A program made the position numbers and the translations under genes. Below the pieces are notes generated by a model, which worked only from the letters and a program-made list of their open reading frames with translations, was not told where the DNA came from and did no database searches. Positions 43,001 to 50,838 of a stretch of 64,000 bases of DNA are shown here, one piece after another; the first letter of the stretch is position 1; every line of letters starts with the position of its first letter. Source of the stretch: an uncultured Planctomycetia bacterium (GTDB taxonomy: Bacteria; Planctomycetota; Phycisphaerae; Phycisphaerales; SM1A02); the NCBI GenBank assembly GCA_937871505.1, contig CALMPF010000007.1, positions 1 through 64,000 on the forward strand, written 5' to 3'.

Positions 43001-43529
43001 GGATGGCGAACTCGCCGGGCTGCTCGACCGTCTCGCGGCGCTCATAGCCGGCGCGGCCGAGCCACTCCGCCAGCTCGCGCAGATCGAGGCGATCGCCGGG
43101 TCGCAGCGTGCGCAGGATGCGCCGGAGCGTCTCCTCGGCGGGGACGCCCTGCATCAGGGCGGGCATCGCGGCCACGAGCACGGCGGGCGGGCGCTCCGAG
43201 AGCAGCCGCCGAGCGGCCGCGAGCCGTTCCGCGACCAGCTCGAGCGCGACGCCGCTCTCGCCGGGGAGGGTCTCCAGCGCGGGCAGTCGCAGCGCGTCGA
43301 TGCCGAGGCCGACCAGCTCGTCGGTCGACTCGTCGGCGTCGTCGAGATGGGCCACGACGAGCAGGACCGGCCGTCCCGTCCGCCGTGCGACCGCGGCCGC
43401 GACGAGCGCCGTGCTCGAACCGACCGCGCCGCGCGCCGAGAGCGAGCCTCCCTCCTCGGCGAGCGTCGCGAGGCGCGCAATCGCGGGATGGCCCTCGATG
43501 ATCGCGAACCACTCGAGATCGGCGGTCAC
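40074..43529 (-). CDS. mfd: transcription-repair coupling factor
   Basis: The 1151-residue protein shows the full Mfd order: UvrB-like N-terminal modules (RPVLLVVAHLDDADE, QPGEFAIRGGIVDLFPPGAD), the RNA-polymerase-interacting domain (LEPGDYVVHRDHGIARFVGL), a RecG-like translocase with Walker A GDVGFGKTEVAMRA, Walker B DEEQRFGVEHK, SATPIPRTLHMA and the QLRGRVGRS motif VI, then a TRCF C-terminal domain. It removes RNA polymerase stalled at lesions and recruits UvrA. The C-terminal domain has an extra Gly/Ala-rich insert of about 55 residues not usual in the family. Start is ambiguous: a GTG just before TADLEWFAII fits family length, and a second GTG lies 40 codons upstream. The stop codon is inside a repeated element. 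Confidence 0.93.
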   Translation of the reverse strand: MTADLEWFAIIEGHPAIARLATLAEEGGSLSARGAVGSSTALVAAAVARRTGRPVLLVVAHLDDADESTDELVGLGIDALRLPALETLPGESGVALELVAERLAAARRLLSERPPAVLVAAMPALMQGVPAEETLRRILRTLRPGDRLDLRELAEWLGRAGYERRETVEQPGEFAIRGGIVDLFPPGADSAVRLDLFGDEIERIFEIDLATQASDRARESVELVGATIDALLGDEATVLPTSLLPRGSVAILAEVAEILEQGRGYFERVRDARGVAGPPRVMESIARGAHAVLDVNHFSAGANPDRSATIPVSPLPPFATDVGEAIGELATMAGAMRVVVPCETEGELQRGRELLREHAAGAAIALERCHLHRGFIFGDEGGTGGQVALVPQHELLHRYGARPRTGRLGGGRVREAFMSLEPGDYVVHRDHGIARFVGLGTLPRAASAPTTARSRKAATGAEPEEVLTLEFDGAARLHVPIARIDLVQRYVGAGTTKPTLSTIGGRRWKNQTERTREAVRDLAAELLRVQAARQATAGIRFPDDTIWQREFEAEFPWQETEDQLAAIAAMKRDMCQPRPMDRLICGDVGFGKTEVAMRAAFKAVESGRQVAVLVPTTVLAEQHEHSFAERFRAYPFKVASLSRFKTAGEQAKTLREVAAGRIDVIIGTHRLLSKDVVFKDLGLVIVDEEQRFGVEHKARLLEFRVTADVLTLSATPIPRTLHMAMLGLRDISSLTTPPLDRRAIVTEVIPFNPQRMRQALERELAREGQAFVVHNRVSDILSFADEIQRLVPDAKIVVGHGQMPQGELEKVMLRFVRREAQILVSTTIIESGIDIPTANTMIINNAHMFGLAELHQLRGRVGRSKHRAYCYLLTPTDRPVTEDAMKRLRAIEDYSMLGAGFRIAMRDLEIRGAGNLLGAEQSGHISAVGYEMYCQLLEQAVGELRDQPLRRHVDTAIEIGIAGSIPRGYIPADQRRMEAYRRIVEAEDRAALDRVEADLRSAYGDPPKQVETLLDLARLRLDATALGIRSIARAEQDIVFHTERPAELERAFAGAQGTLRAILGTGGAPRAAAGAGGRGAGGMGAGNATAGIAGAAGANGRSVGLPGSGRGGVAESGGTTEVFYRPPPAFLEPKSLMAVLRKRLARDHARA

Positions 43530-43921
43530 AGCCGGTTCCAAGAGGGCGACGGTAGCGCGAACCCCGCAGCGGGTGGCGAAAGTCGCCGGTGCCGCGGAGG
43601 CGCATGAGGCCGGACGGTGACTTGGACAGCCGAGCGCCGCCCCGAACACCCCGGGACTCCCGGCCGGTCACGGCGCGCAGCCAGTGGCGCGGAGAGCGCT
43701 CTCAGGAGTCTGCGTCACCGAGCCCCCTGAGGTCACAGTGGGCGTCCGGCATGCGCCTCTCCAGCGGGACGAGTCTCCATGGAGCGTCGGGGCGGACCTC
43801 GCTCGCTCATCAGGCGCGAGGTGTGCGCTCGATCTGCACGGCGTGCGTTCCGCCGAAGGTGACGAACCTCCGGGCCTGCGACATCTCGGAGGTTGAAGGC
43901 GCTCCGTGGCGCAGACTCCTT
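43530..43921. other. spacer between PDZ protein and mfd genes
   Basis: About 390 bases with no supported gene, mostly occupied by a possible small inverted-repeat element (listed separately). The N-terminus of mfd could extend up to 120 bases into it. Confidence 0.45.
43704..43920. mobile_element. possible MITE-like element, 217 bp with 20-bp inverted ends
   Basis: AGGAGTCTGCGTCACCGAGC at the left end matches the complement of GCTCCGTGGCGCAGACTCCT at the right end in 18 of 20 positions. A shorter internal hairpin (AACCTCCG/CGGAGGTT) lies near the right end. No coding capacity and no clear target-site duplication; a plain long-range stem is an alternative. Confidence 0.4.
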
Positions 43922-45136
43922 TCAGGGACGGCCGCGTCCCCCTGCGCCCACGGACGGGATCAGCTCGGCATACCGGCTGGCGATCGCCTCCAGCTCGCGG
44001 CGCTGAGCCTCCGTCGCCGAGGGATCCGCCGCGGCGAGCTGGAGCTGCTCGAGCGTCTGGAGCCAGCTTCGCCGCAGCACCTCCGTCACCCGGATCGACC
44101 CCTCGTCGATCCACTGCTGGTAGAGCAGGAGCGAACGGATCGCCGGGTGATCGTCGACGTAGAGCGCCGCGTCCACCGGCGCGGTGACCACGGCGACCTC
44201 GATCGGTGCGGGCGCGTAGCGGGCCATCGCCGCCCGGACCTGCTCGGAGCGGATCATCGCAGCCCGGCCCGGCGCGGCGCGGGCCCCGAAGCCATCGTCG
44301 AACCGCTCGAGGTCGTCGAACGAGCCAAGCCGCAACTCGACGGTCACGCGCTCGAGCACGGGGTGGCCGAACTCGTTGCGGCGCTCCCGCCCCTGCTCGT
44401 CGCGCTGCGGACGGAGCACGTCGAGGCGCACCGTCCGGCCCGGTCGCTCAAGCTGGATGATCGAGGTGAGGCCGTCGCCCGTGCTCACCGGCCGGTCGTC
44501 GATGGCGACGATCCGATCGCCGACGCGAAGGACCGCTTCCGCAGGCATTCCGGGGAGGAGACCCTCGACGAGCACGCCCGGCTGAAGATCGCCGGCCTGG
44601 CGCATGCGGATCCCCAGCGCCCCGCGCGGCGAGGTCGCGAGGCGTTCGCAGAGGATCGCCAGCAGCCGATGACGCTGCTCGACGCTGAGCGGCTCGCGCT
44701 CGAGGATCGCCATCAGCTCCTCATCCGGCTGCGGCGAAGCCCGGAGCGCCCGGGCCGCCTCGTCGCGCAGCGCCCAGTCGGCGTCGTCGAGCCCGCGGGC
44801 GGCGAGGAGGAGCTCCGGCGAGATCGCGACGCGGGCGATGCGCTCGGGATCCGGCAGGACCGAGCCGACGCCGACGACCCACGGGGGCACTTCCCGCGCT
44901 CGCTGAAGCAGCGGCGGATCCACTCGGGGGTCGAGGCGGGGTTCGTTCCGGAGTTGCACAACGGGGCCGGCCCCGGCGTCTGCCCCGGAGCCTGCCCCTG
45001 AGATCGCGACCGCCGGCGGCTGCGGAGCGAGGCGGGCGTCCGCTGCGCCGATCGAAGTGCCTGCGATCGGACCCGCGAGCGCGACGAGCGCCATCGGAAC
45101 GGCGCTTCGGGCGACCCGCGCCGAAGACGATGTCAC
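43922..45136 (-). CDS. exported PDZ-domain protein
   Basis: A protein of about 404 residues with an N-terminal signal (RSAVPMALVALAGPIAGTSIGA). The centre is a PDZ domain: GALGIRMRQAGDLQPGVLVEGLLPGMPAEAVLRVGDRIVAIDDRPV contains the carboxylate-binding loop region and the family's GD-I-ID core. No protease triad is seen, unlike DegP-type proteins, so this is probably a binding or scaffold protein in the periplasm. The start is uncertain: a GTG at 45136 with GGAGG very close upstream, or an ATG at 45247 with a Pro/Arg-rich leader. A Gly/Ala/Asp segment near the N-terminus comes from 12-bp-periodic DNA (GGCCGGCCCCGG, CGTCTGCCCCGG). It follows a kinase-like gene on the same strand. Confidence 0.72.
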   Translation of the reverse strand: MTSSSARVARSAVPMALVALAGPIAGTSIGAADARLAPQPPAVAISGAGSGADAGAGPVVQLRNEPRLDPRVDPPLLQRAREVPPWVVGVGSVLPDPERIARVAISPELLLAARGLDDADWALRDEAARALRASPQPDEELMAILEREPLSVEQRHRLLAILCERLATSPRGALGIRMRQAGDLQPGVLVEGLLPGMPAEAVLRVGDRIVAIDDRPVSTGDGLTSIIQLERPGRTVRLDVLRPQRDEQGRERRNEFGHPVLERVTVELRLGSFDDLERFDDGFGARAAPGRAAMIRSEQVRAAMARYAPAPIEVAVVTAPVDAALYVDDHPAIRSLLLYQQWIDEGSIRVTEVLRRSWLQTLEQLQLAAADPSATEAQRRELEAIASRYAELIPSVGAGGRGRP

Positions 45137-45306
45137 GAGCCTCCCCCTGCCCGGCGCTGCCGGCGCAGCGGCGCCCCGGAACGGCGATCGACCGCCCGCA
45201 GGGGGCGCGCCGTTCAGGCTGCGGGAGTCGGAAGTGCGGCGCGGCATCGGCGGGATGAGCGAGGTGGGCGAAATCGAAGTCGTCGAGCTCGACCGGTCGA
45301 TCGGGT

Positions 45307-46767
45307 TCAGCCGAGCAGGCTCCCGAGGCGCGCGGAGCGCCGCCAGATCCAGTCGACCTTGCGCTCGATCATCTGGAGGAACGACGATCCGCGCAGGCTT
45401 GCGAACGAGCCGGTGGCGGCGATCGGAAGCGCCGTCTCGGCGATCAGCGCCTCGACCATGAGCCACGGCAGCGCGTCCTGCTCGGCCGCCTCGAGCGGGG
45501 CCGCGAGGCCTCCGGGAAGCGGCGTGCGCAACGCGTCATCGTAGCGGCGCAGGAAGGTCTCGATCCGGCGTCCATCGAAGCCCTCGGGCCAGAGCGTCGG
45601 ATCCTCGCTCGAGGCCATGAGCATCGTGAACTGAATCAGCCCGTTGGCGACGTCGACGATCCGGGGCTCGATCCGGGCGGAGTCGAAATCAAGGACTGCG
45701 ACGACCTCATCGCTGCGGAAGAGGACGTTTCCCGGGTGCCAGTCGCCGTGGACGACCTGCCGGGAGAGCGTCCTCCAGCCGGCGGTCTCGGCGCGCCGCA
45801 TCGCCTCGAGATACCCCTTGCGAAGCAGCCGGCAGGTCCGCCGAAGACCGGCGCGGTCGACGTCCGGCTCGACGTGCCCGACGGCCTCGGGAATGCGCTC
45901 CAAGGCCTGCTCGACGGTGCGCGACGCGTGAAACGAGCCGTGAAGGACCTCCGCCATCGGCCCGAAGGAGGCCGTGATGGCGTGAAGCCGCGCCAGCGCT
46001 CCGCCGGCGGCGCCCGCAGCCTCGGGCGTCTTCGAATAGCCCTCGCTCTCGACGTAGCGGAAGAGCTCGTAGCTGCGCCCGTCGATCTGCACGACCGTCT
46101 CGCCGCTTCGCGTCGGCACGAGCGGCGCCACGGGGAACGCCGCCCCCTGAAGACGCCTCTGGAGCTCGTGGGCCAGCTCGATGCGCCCCGTGTCGTCGCG
46201 CCCGGGTGCGCGGCGCTTCAGCAGGAACTGGCCCGACTCGCAGACGATCCTCAGCTTCGGCGAGCGCCGCGATCCGCGGCGGAACTCGCGCACGCGGTCG
46301 ATCACGCCCAGCTCGTAGCGGCTGAGGACGCGCAGCGCCTCCTGAAGGGAGAAGCGATCGCGGATGCCGAGCAGCGCGGCGGGATCGCGCGCGTCCTTCG
46401 GATCCTCGCCCGGCGGCGAGTACGCGCCGGTCGCCCCGGGGAGCTCGTCGCGATCGTCGCGGCGCGACGCAGCGCTCGCCTGCCCCGATCGGTCGGCCAG
46501 CGACTCATCGGGAGAGGATCCCAGCGCTCCGGCCGGAACGGAGGATCCCCCGTGGTCGGATCGCTCCGCGCGGCCGGGGCGCGCATCGGAGTCGAGCGGC
46601 TCCTGCCCGGCGACGCGCCCGGACGCCCCCGCGCCGGTCTCTCCCGGCCGGGGTGTTGGCCCCGATGGTGGGACGGGTGCTGGGACTGATGCCGGGCCTG
46701 GTCCTGGCCCCGGTGGTGGGCCTGGTGCTGGGCGAGGTGCTGGGCTCGGCACCGGTGTGCTGGACAC
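45307..46767 (-). CDS. aminoglycoside phosphotransferase-fold kinase
   Basis: The C-terminal ~340 residues are an APH/choline-kinase-type fold: nucleotide-binding segment LRIVCESGQFLLKRR (Lys), catalytic loop VVHGDWHPGNVLF and metal-binding VLDFDSARIEPR. It resembles spore-coat CotS, homoserine kinase II and spectinomycin kinases; the substrate is open. The N-terminal ~145 residues are a Pro/Gly/Ala/Ser-rich tail that comes from degenerate repeats with CTGG cores (about 46660-46755). The start is uncertain; a GTG at the head of this tail is given, and translation could begin nearer the kinase domain. It is divergent from the sugar dehydrogenase gene, with about 220 bases between. Confidence 0.78.
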   Translation of the reverse strand: MSSTPVPSPAPRPAPGPPPGPGPGPASVPAPVPPSGPTPRPGETGAGASGRVAGQEPLDSDARPGRAERSDHGGSSVPAGALGSSPDESLADRSGQASAASRRDDRDELPGATGAYSPPGEDPKDARDPAALLGIRDRFSLQEALRVLSRYELGVIDRVREFRRGSRRSPKLRIVCESGQFLLKRRAPGRDDTGRIELAHELQRRLQGAAFPVAPLVPTRSGETVVQIDGRSYELFRYVESEGYSKTPEAAGAAGGALARLHAITASFGPMAEVLHGSFHASRTVEQALERIPEAVGHVEPDVDRAGLRRTCRLLRKGYLEAMRRAETAGWRTLSRQVVHGDWHPGNVLFRSDEVVAVLDFDSARIEPRIVDVANGLIQFTMLMASSEDPTLWPEGFDGRRIETFLRRYDDALRTPLPGGLAAPLEAAEQDALPWLMVEALIAETALPIAATGSFASLRGSSFLQMIERKVDWIWRRSARLGSLLG

Positions 46768-46953
46768 GAAGTCAGGGTATCGAAGCGAGGGAGGCGGAGC
46801 GAAGTCCCGTGGGCACGTCACGCGAAGCGTCCGACGACAGCTCCGAACGCCGGAGCGCGTCGCGATGAGCTTCTCCGCCCCCTCGAGAGCGCCGCTCCGG
46901 GCGCGGCCGCCCGCCGCCCCTCGTCGCAGCCCTCCGGCGTGCGCAGTCGATCG

Positions 46954-46981
46954 TTGCAATCGCGACTGCTCCGAGTACGCT
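46954..46981 (+). promoter_or_regulatory. candidate promoter of sugar dehydrogenase gene
   Basis: TTGCAA and TACGCT at 16-base spacing. The predicted transcription start falls at or next to the ATG, and no Shine-Dalgarno sequence is present, so a leaderless mRNA is possible. Confidence 0.4.
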
Positions 46982-46987
46982 GCGGCG

Positions 46988-48496
46988 ATGAGACCTCGTC
47001 CGCGCCGCGACGTTGCCTGCCTCCTCGCCTCGCTCGTGTCCGCGGCCGCTCCGGCGGTCGCCCAAGTGCTTCCGGCGGGATTCAAGAGCGACATCGTCGC
47101 CGCAGGGCTCGATCGCCCGGTCGCCATCGCCTTCACCCCCGATGGTCGGCTCTTCGTCGCCGAGCAGCGCGGGATGGTGTGGGTGCGCGAGCCGGGAAGC
47201 ACGGCGCCGCCGACCCTGTTCATCGATCTGCGCGAGGAGGTGGGCGACGTCTGGGATCGCGGGCTTCTCGGCCTCGCGCTCGATCCTTCCTTCGCCGAGA
47301 ACCACCGGGTCTATCTGCTCTTCACCGTCGACCCGATCTACGGGCGCCCCGACGAACCCGGGGAGACCGGCACCTTCTGCCGGCTCGTCCGCTACGCGGG
47401 AACGCCGATGAGCGACGGCGCCGTCGCCGACCTCTCGACGCGGACCGTCCTCATCGGAGCGACGCCCTCCGAGGGAATCCCGACCTGCTTCGCCTCGCAC
47501 ACGATCGGCTCCGTCCGCTTCGGCACCGACGGCTCGCTCTTCGTCTCCTCGGGCGACGGGGCGAGCTTCAACTGGCCGGACTCCGGCGGCACCACGCCGA
47601 GCTGCTTCGTCCCCGGGCTGTTCGGTCCCGAAGAGGACATCGGCGCCTTCCGAAGCCAGTCGCTCGAGTCGCTCGCGGGCAAGGTCCTGCGGATCGACCC
47701 CAGCACCGGCGACGGGTTCAGCGACAACCCCTTCTTCGACGGCGACCCGCAGTCAAAGCGGTCGCGCATCTGGACGACCGGGCTGCGCAATCCGTTCCGC
47801 TTCTCCGTCCGTCCGGAGTCGCCGCCGCCGGGGACGCTCTACATCGGCGACGTCGGCTGGTTCCTTCACGAGGAGATCAACATCGCCCGCGCCGCGCTCG
47901 GCGGCGGCGACAACTTCGGCTGGCCCTGCTTCGAGGGCGATGCGCCGGCGCCGGAGTATCCGCAGGAGGAGGTGCCCTTCTACGCCTGCGACACCATCGG
48001 CACCCCCGCGAACCCCGGACCGCTGCGCGGTCCGGCGGTGCGCTGGCATCACGGGAACCCGCAGCTCTCCAACCCGCCCGGCTTCGTCGGCTTCTGCTCC
48101 ATCGGCGGCGTCTTCTATACCGGAACGAGCTACCCGACGCGCTATCGCGGCCGCTACTTCTTCGGCGACTTCTCCTCGGGGTGGATCCGTGCGCTCTCCG
48201 TCAGCGAGCTCGATGTCGTCGTCAAGGTCGATCCCTTCGCGACGGTCGCGCAGAACCCGGTCGACTTCGCGACGCATCCGGTGACCGGCGACATCCATTA
48301 CGTCGCCTACGGCGGCACCGTGCGCCGGATCCGCTGGACACCGCCGGACTTCGACCAGGATGGCGACGTCGACGGCGCCGACCTCGGCGTGCTCCTCGGT
48401 CAGTGGGGGCAGGGCTTCGGACTCGCCGACCTGAACTTCGACGGGAGCGTCGACGGCAGCGATCTGGGCATCCTGCTCGCGGCGTGGACGGGCTGA
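46988..48496 (+). CDS. PQQ-type glucose/sorbosone dehydrogenase-like protein with dockerin tag
   Basis: A 502-residue exported protein: signal VACLLASLVSAAAPAVAQ, then a six-bladed propeller of the soluble aldose/GSDH family (LDRPVAIAFTPDGRLFVAEQRG at the start, RGLLGLALDPSFAENHRVYLLFT, LRNPFRFSVRPESPP, NIARAALGGGDNFGWPCFEG, GGVFYTGTSYPTRYRGRYFFGDF). Members oxidise sugars with PQQ in the periplasm or outside; no PQQ synthesis genes are in the window. The tail has two dockerin-like loops, DVDGADLGVLLGQWG and SVDGSDLGILLAAW. Extra Cys residues suggest disulfides. It converges with comEA; only 18 bases separate the two stops. Confidence 0.88.
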   Translation: MRPRPRRDVACLLASLVSAAAPAVAQVLPAGFKSDIVAAGLDRPVAIAFTPDGRLFVAEQRGMVWVREPGSTAPPTLFIDLREEVGDVWDRGLLGLALDPSFAENHRVYLLFTVDPIYGRPDEPGETGTFCRLVRYAGTPMSDGAVADLSTRTVLIGATPSEGIPTCFASHTIGSVRFGTDGSLFVSSGDGASFNWPDSGGTTPSCFVPGLFGPEEDIGAFRSQSLESLAGKVLRIDPSTGDGFSDNPFFDGDPQSKRSRIWTTGLRNPFRFSVRPESPPPGTLYIGDVGWFLHEEINIARAALGGGDNFGWPCFEGDAPAPEYPQEEVPFYACDTIGTPANPGPLRGPAVRWHHGNPQLSNPPGFVGFCSIGGVFYTGTSYPTRYRGRYFFGDFSSGWIRALSVSELDVVVKVDPFATVAQNPVDFATHPVTGDIHYVAYGGTVRRIRWTPPDFDQDGDVDGADLGVLLGQWGQGFGLADLNFDGSVDGSDLGILLAAWTG

Positions 48497-48514
48497 GCCG
48501 ATCGCGCGCCCGCG

Positions 48515-49105
48515 TCACCCTCCGTTCCGGCGCAGCTCCGATCGCTCGTCTTCCGTCCGCCCGGACGCGGTCGGCGGCGTCGCCGCGCGCGCGAGCGGGC
48601 GGACCAGCTCGACCGTCACCGGTCCGATGCCGCGAACGCGGACGAGCTCGTCGACGGATCGGAACGGACCATTGGCCGCGCGATCGGCGACGATGCGAGC
48701 CGCGAGCGCGGGGCCGATCCGCGGGAGCGCCGCGAGTTCGGAGGCATCCGCCCGGTTCAGGTCGATCAGGACGACCGGCAGCCCGGAGGCCGCCGCGTTC
48801 GCACGCTCATCACGCAGCGCGAGCGCCGCAGGCGCGGCGGCGTCGATGGGCGATCTCCCGGCGTTCCACGCAGTCGCCGCGAAGCCGCCCAGAAGGAGAA
48901 CCAGCGCGATCGCCGAGAGCGCCGCGCGCTCCGTCGCCGAGAGCGCCGCGCGCTCCGTAGCCGAAGCACCGCGGCCGGTCGCGGGGCGATGGACCGCGGA
49001 TCCGATGGCTGCGCTCCGGGAGCGGGCGGAGGCGACCGTCGAGGGCCAGCGCCGCGCCGCCGCGCCGCGGACGCCTTCGGATCCGCCGGGCGCCGCGGCG
49101 ATCAC
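48515..49105 (-). CDS. comEA: ComEA-like DNA-binding competence protein
   Basis: A 196-residue protein with one membrane helix (ALSAIALVLLLGGFAATAW) and a C-terminal pair of helix-hairpin-helix motifs: IDLNRADASELAALPRIGPALAARIVADR, then FRSVDELVRVRGIGPVTVELV. This is the ComEA arrangement: a periplasmic DNA receptor used in natural transformation. The start is a GTG that overlaps the stop of the upstream GH10-like gene (GTGA) with GAGG about 7 bases before. Just before the membrane helix is a doubled 8-residue segment (SATERAAL twice) from an exact 24-bp tandem repeat. ComEC is not in the window. Confidence 0.85.
   Translation of the reverse strand: MIAAAPGGSEGVRGAAARRWPSTVASARSRSAAIGSAVHRPATGRGASATERAALSATERAALSAIALVLLLGGFAATAWNAGRSPIDAAAPAALALRDERANAAASGLPVVLIDLNRADASELAALPRIGPALAARIVADRAANGPFRSVDELVRVRGIGPVTVELVRPLARAATPPTASGRTEDERSELRRNGG
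48912..48959. repeat. 2 x 24-bp tandem repeat in comEA
   Basis: Two copies that differ only in the last base; each starts GCCGAGAGCGCC. It duplicates eight residues ahead of the membrane helix. Confidence 0.9.
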
Positions 49106-50616
49106 CCCTCCACCTCGCCGAGCACCGCGGCGCGGGCGGAGACCTTGAGCAGGCCGAGCGGCTTGCGCAGCCTGCGCCGCGCGACGGCGAGCTGCGCCGC
49201 GGCAGGCCGCGCTTCGCCGGTCTCGGTCAGCAGGCCGGCCCGCGGGAGCGCCTGCCCCGCGTGGTCGGCCAGATCGCCCCAGACCACCGCCTCGACGAAG
49301 GGCTTGCTCATGGCGATCGAAAAGAGGCGCGTCGCCCACTCAGCCTGAAGCTCGGGCGAGTATCCCCCGTGCCACTGCCCTGCGGCGGGATCGACGCGCT
49401 CCGCGGGGACCCCCAGACCCGTCACCATCACCGGCAGCTCGAAGGGAAGCAGCCGATCGAGCATGGCGCTGACCTGCATCAGGTCGCGCGCCGCGAGCCC
49501 GTCGCGCCCGAGGCCGAAGCGCACGCGCACCCCGAGGCAGTCCAGATGCAGACCCTCCTGCACGACGCGGTCGAGCCACGAGAGCGGCGCCACCGACTCC
49601 CGGCGGCCCGCGGCGTGCTCGCCGAAGGGCTGCGAGAGTTCGATCATCGTGCGGGCGCCGCGGCGCATCTGCCGCACGAGCACGCTCGCGGTGCGCAGCA
49701 GCGCGACGAGCTGGTCGGCGCCGAAGCCGAAGTGATCGTTGACGTTGAGCCCGGCCCCGAGCGACCAGATGCCGACCACCTGGCGGTAGCGCTCGACGAC
49801 CTTGGCGAGGTGGTCGTATGCGAGGTCGCGCAGGGTGTCGAAGTCGTTCTGCCAGACCTCGACCCACGGGGGCAACGCGCGCGGCGAGAGCTCCAGCAGC
49901 GGCCCCGCGACGATCGGCTTGCCCCGCGCATGGGCCCAGGACATCCAGCGGTCGGTGCGCTCCCAGTCGTACCGCCCCTCGACGACCTCGAGATCGCGCC
50001 ACGTCAGGGGGATCGAGACGATGTCCGCCTCCCGCTCCACGAACGCCTGCTGCGCGGCGTCGAAGCGCCCCGGCCAGACGCCGACGCCGAACGTCGTCGA
50101 GGAGGCGGCGCGCGTGCCGAACCGACGGTGGAGGAGCACCTCGCTGTGGGCCATCGCGAGCCGCTCCGAGGCGTCGACGGCGACGACGACGCTCCTCCGC
50201 GCCGCCCGGTCCGCGGAAACCGGGTCGGCATCGTTGACCGCGAGCGTGAAGAGCTCGCGGGCCTCCTCCCAGAGCCGGATCGCCGCGTGCGCCGGCGGCA
50301 GGTCGAACATCTGCCACTCCTCGCTCTTGACGATGAACTGCTTGATCCGCTGGCGGGCGAGCTCCAGCGAGAGCAGGTACGGCTCCGCTCGCTGCGGGAG
50401 CAGCGGCGTCTGGAGCATCAGGCGCCCCATGGACCCGGCATCCTGCTGCACGCAGAGCGCAGCCGGATCGGGCCCGCGGAGACGGCAGCGGATGCGCCCA
50501 TCGCGGAAGTCGATCTCGGCGCGCTGCGCGACCTCGTCACGGCCGAGCATGTAGGCGTTGCCCAGCGGGAATGTCCGCGCCGGTCCCTCATCGTCGAAGA
50601 CCAGAAACTGAAGCAT
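49102..50616 (-). CDS. GH10-like (endo-xylanase fold) planctomycete protein
   Basis: A 504-residue protein. The ATG at MLQFLVFDDEGPARTFPLGNAY starts an N-terminal beta domain (~150 residues). From ~180 on the sequence is a TIM-barrel like that of glycoside hydrolase family 10: FGVGVWPGRF, IVSIPLTWRDLEVVEGRYDWERTDRWMSWA, GKPIVAGPLLELSPRALPPWV, GIWSLGAGLNVNDHFGFG, LPVMVTGLGVPAE, FVEAVVWGDLADH. The acid/base position, where GH10 has WDVVNE, reads WSLGAGLN, so the canonical catalytic Glu appears to be missing and activity may be lost or altered. No signal peptide is seen, so it is probably cytosolic. It overlaps comEA (GTGA). Confidence 0.72.
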   Translation of the reverse strand: MLQFLVFDDEGPARTFPLGNAYMLGRDEVAQRAEIDFRDGRIRCRLRGPDPAALCVQQDAGSMGRLMLQTPLLPQRAEPYLLSLELARQRIKQFIVKSEEWQMFDLPPAHAAIRLWEEARELFTLAVNDADPVSADRAARRSVVVAVDASERLAMAHSEVLLHRRFGTRAASSTTFGVGVWPGRFDAAQQAFVEREADIVSIPLTWRDLEVVEGRYDWERTDRWMSWAHARGKPIVAGPLLELSPRALPPWVEVWQNDFDTLRDLAYDHLAKVVERYRQVVGIWSLGAGLNVNDHFGFGADQLVALLRTASVLVRQMRRGARTMIELSQPFGEHAAGRRESVAPLSWLDRVVQEGLHLDCLGVRVRFGLGRDGLAARDLMQVSAMLDRLLPFELPVMVTGLGVPAERVDPAAGQWHGGYSPELQAEWATRLFSIAMSKPFVEAVVWGDLADHAGQALPRAGLLTETGEARPAAAQLAVARRRLRKPLGLLKVSARAAVLGEVEG

Positions 50617-50720
50617 GGGCAGGTGACGAGCGATGCGGCCGGCGGGCGAATCCCGCCGGCGTGGCGGCGCGGACCGACGGACCCGACGGTCCCAACCCCG
50701 CGCGCCGCGGAGGGCCGGGT

Positions 50721-50748
50721 ATTGTGCCCCCCCGCGGACGCCGTTCAA
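50721..50748 (-). promoter_or_regulatory. candidate promoter of the GH10-like/comEA operon
   Basis: On the minus strand TTGAAC and CACAAT are separated by 16 bases, giving a leader of about 100 bases before the GH10-like ATG. Confidence 0.4.
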
Positions 50749-50838
50749 GTGCCGGCCGCGGCGACCGCGGCAATCGCGCCCCGGCGCGTCGCCGCGAACG
50801 CTCCGGCCGGACCCGACTCACGTCGTCCGACGCTTCCG

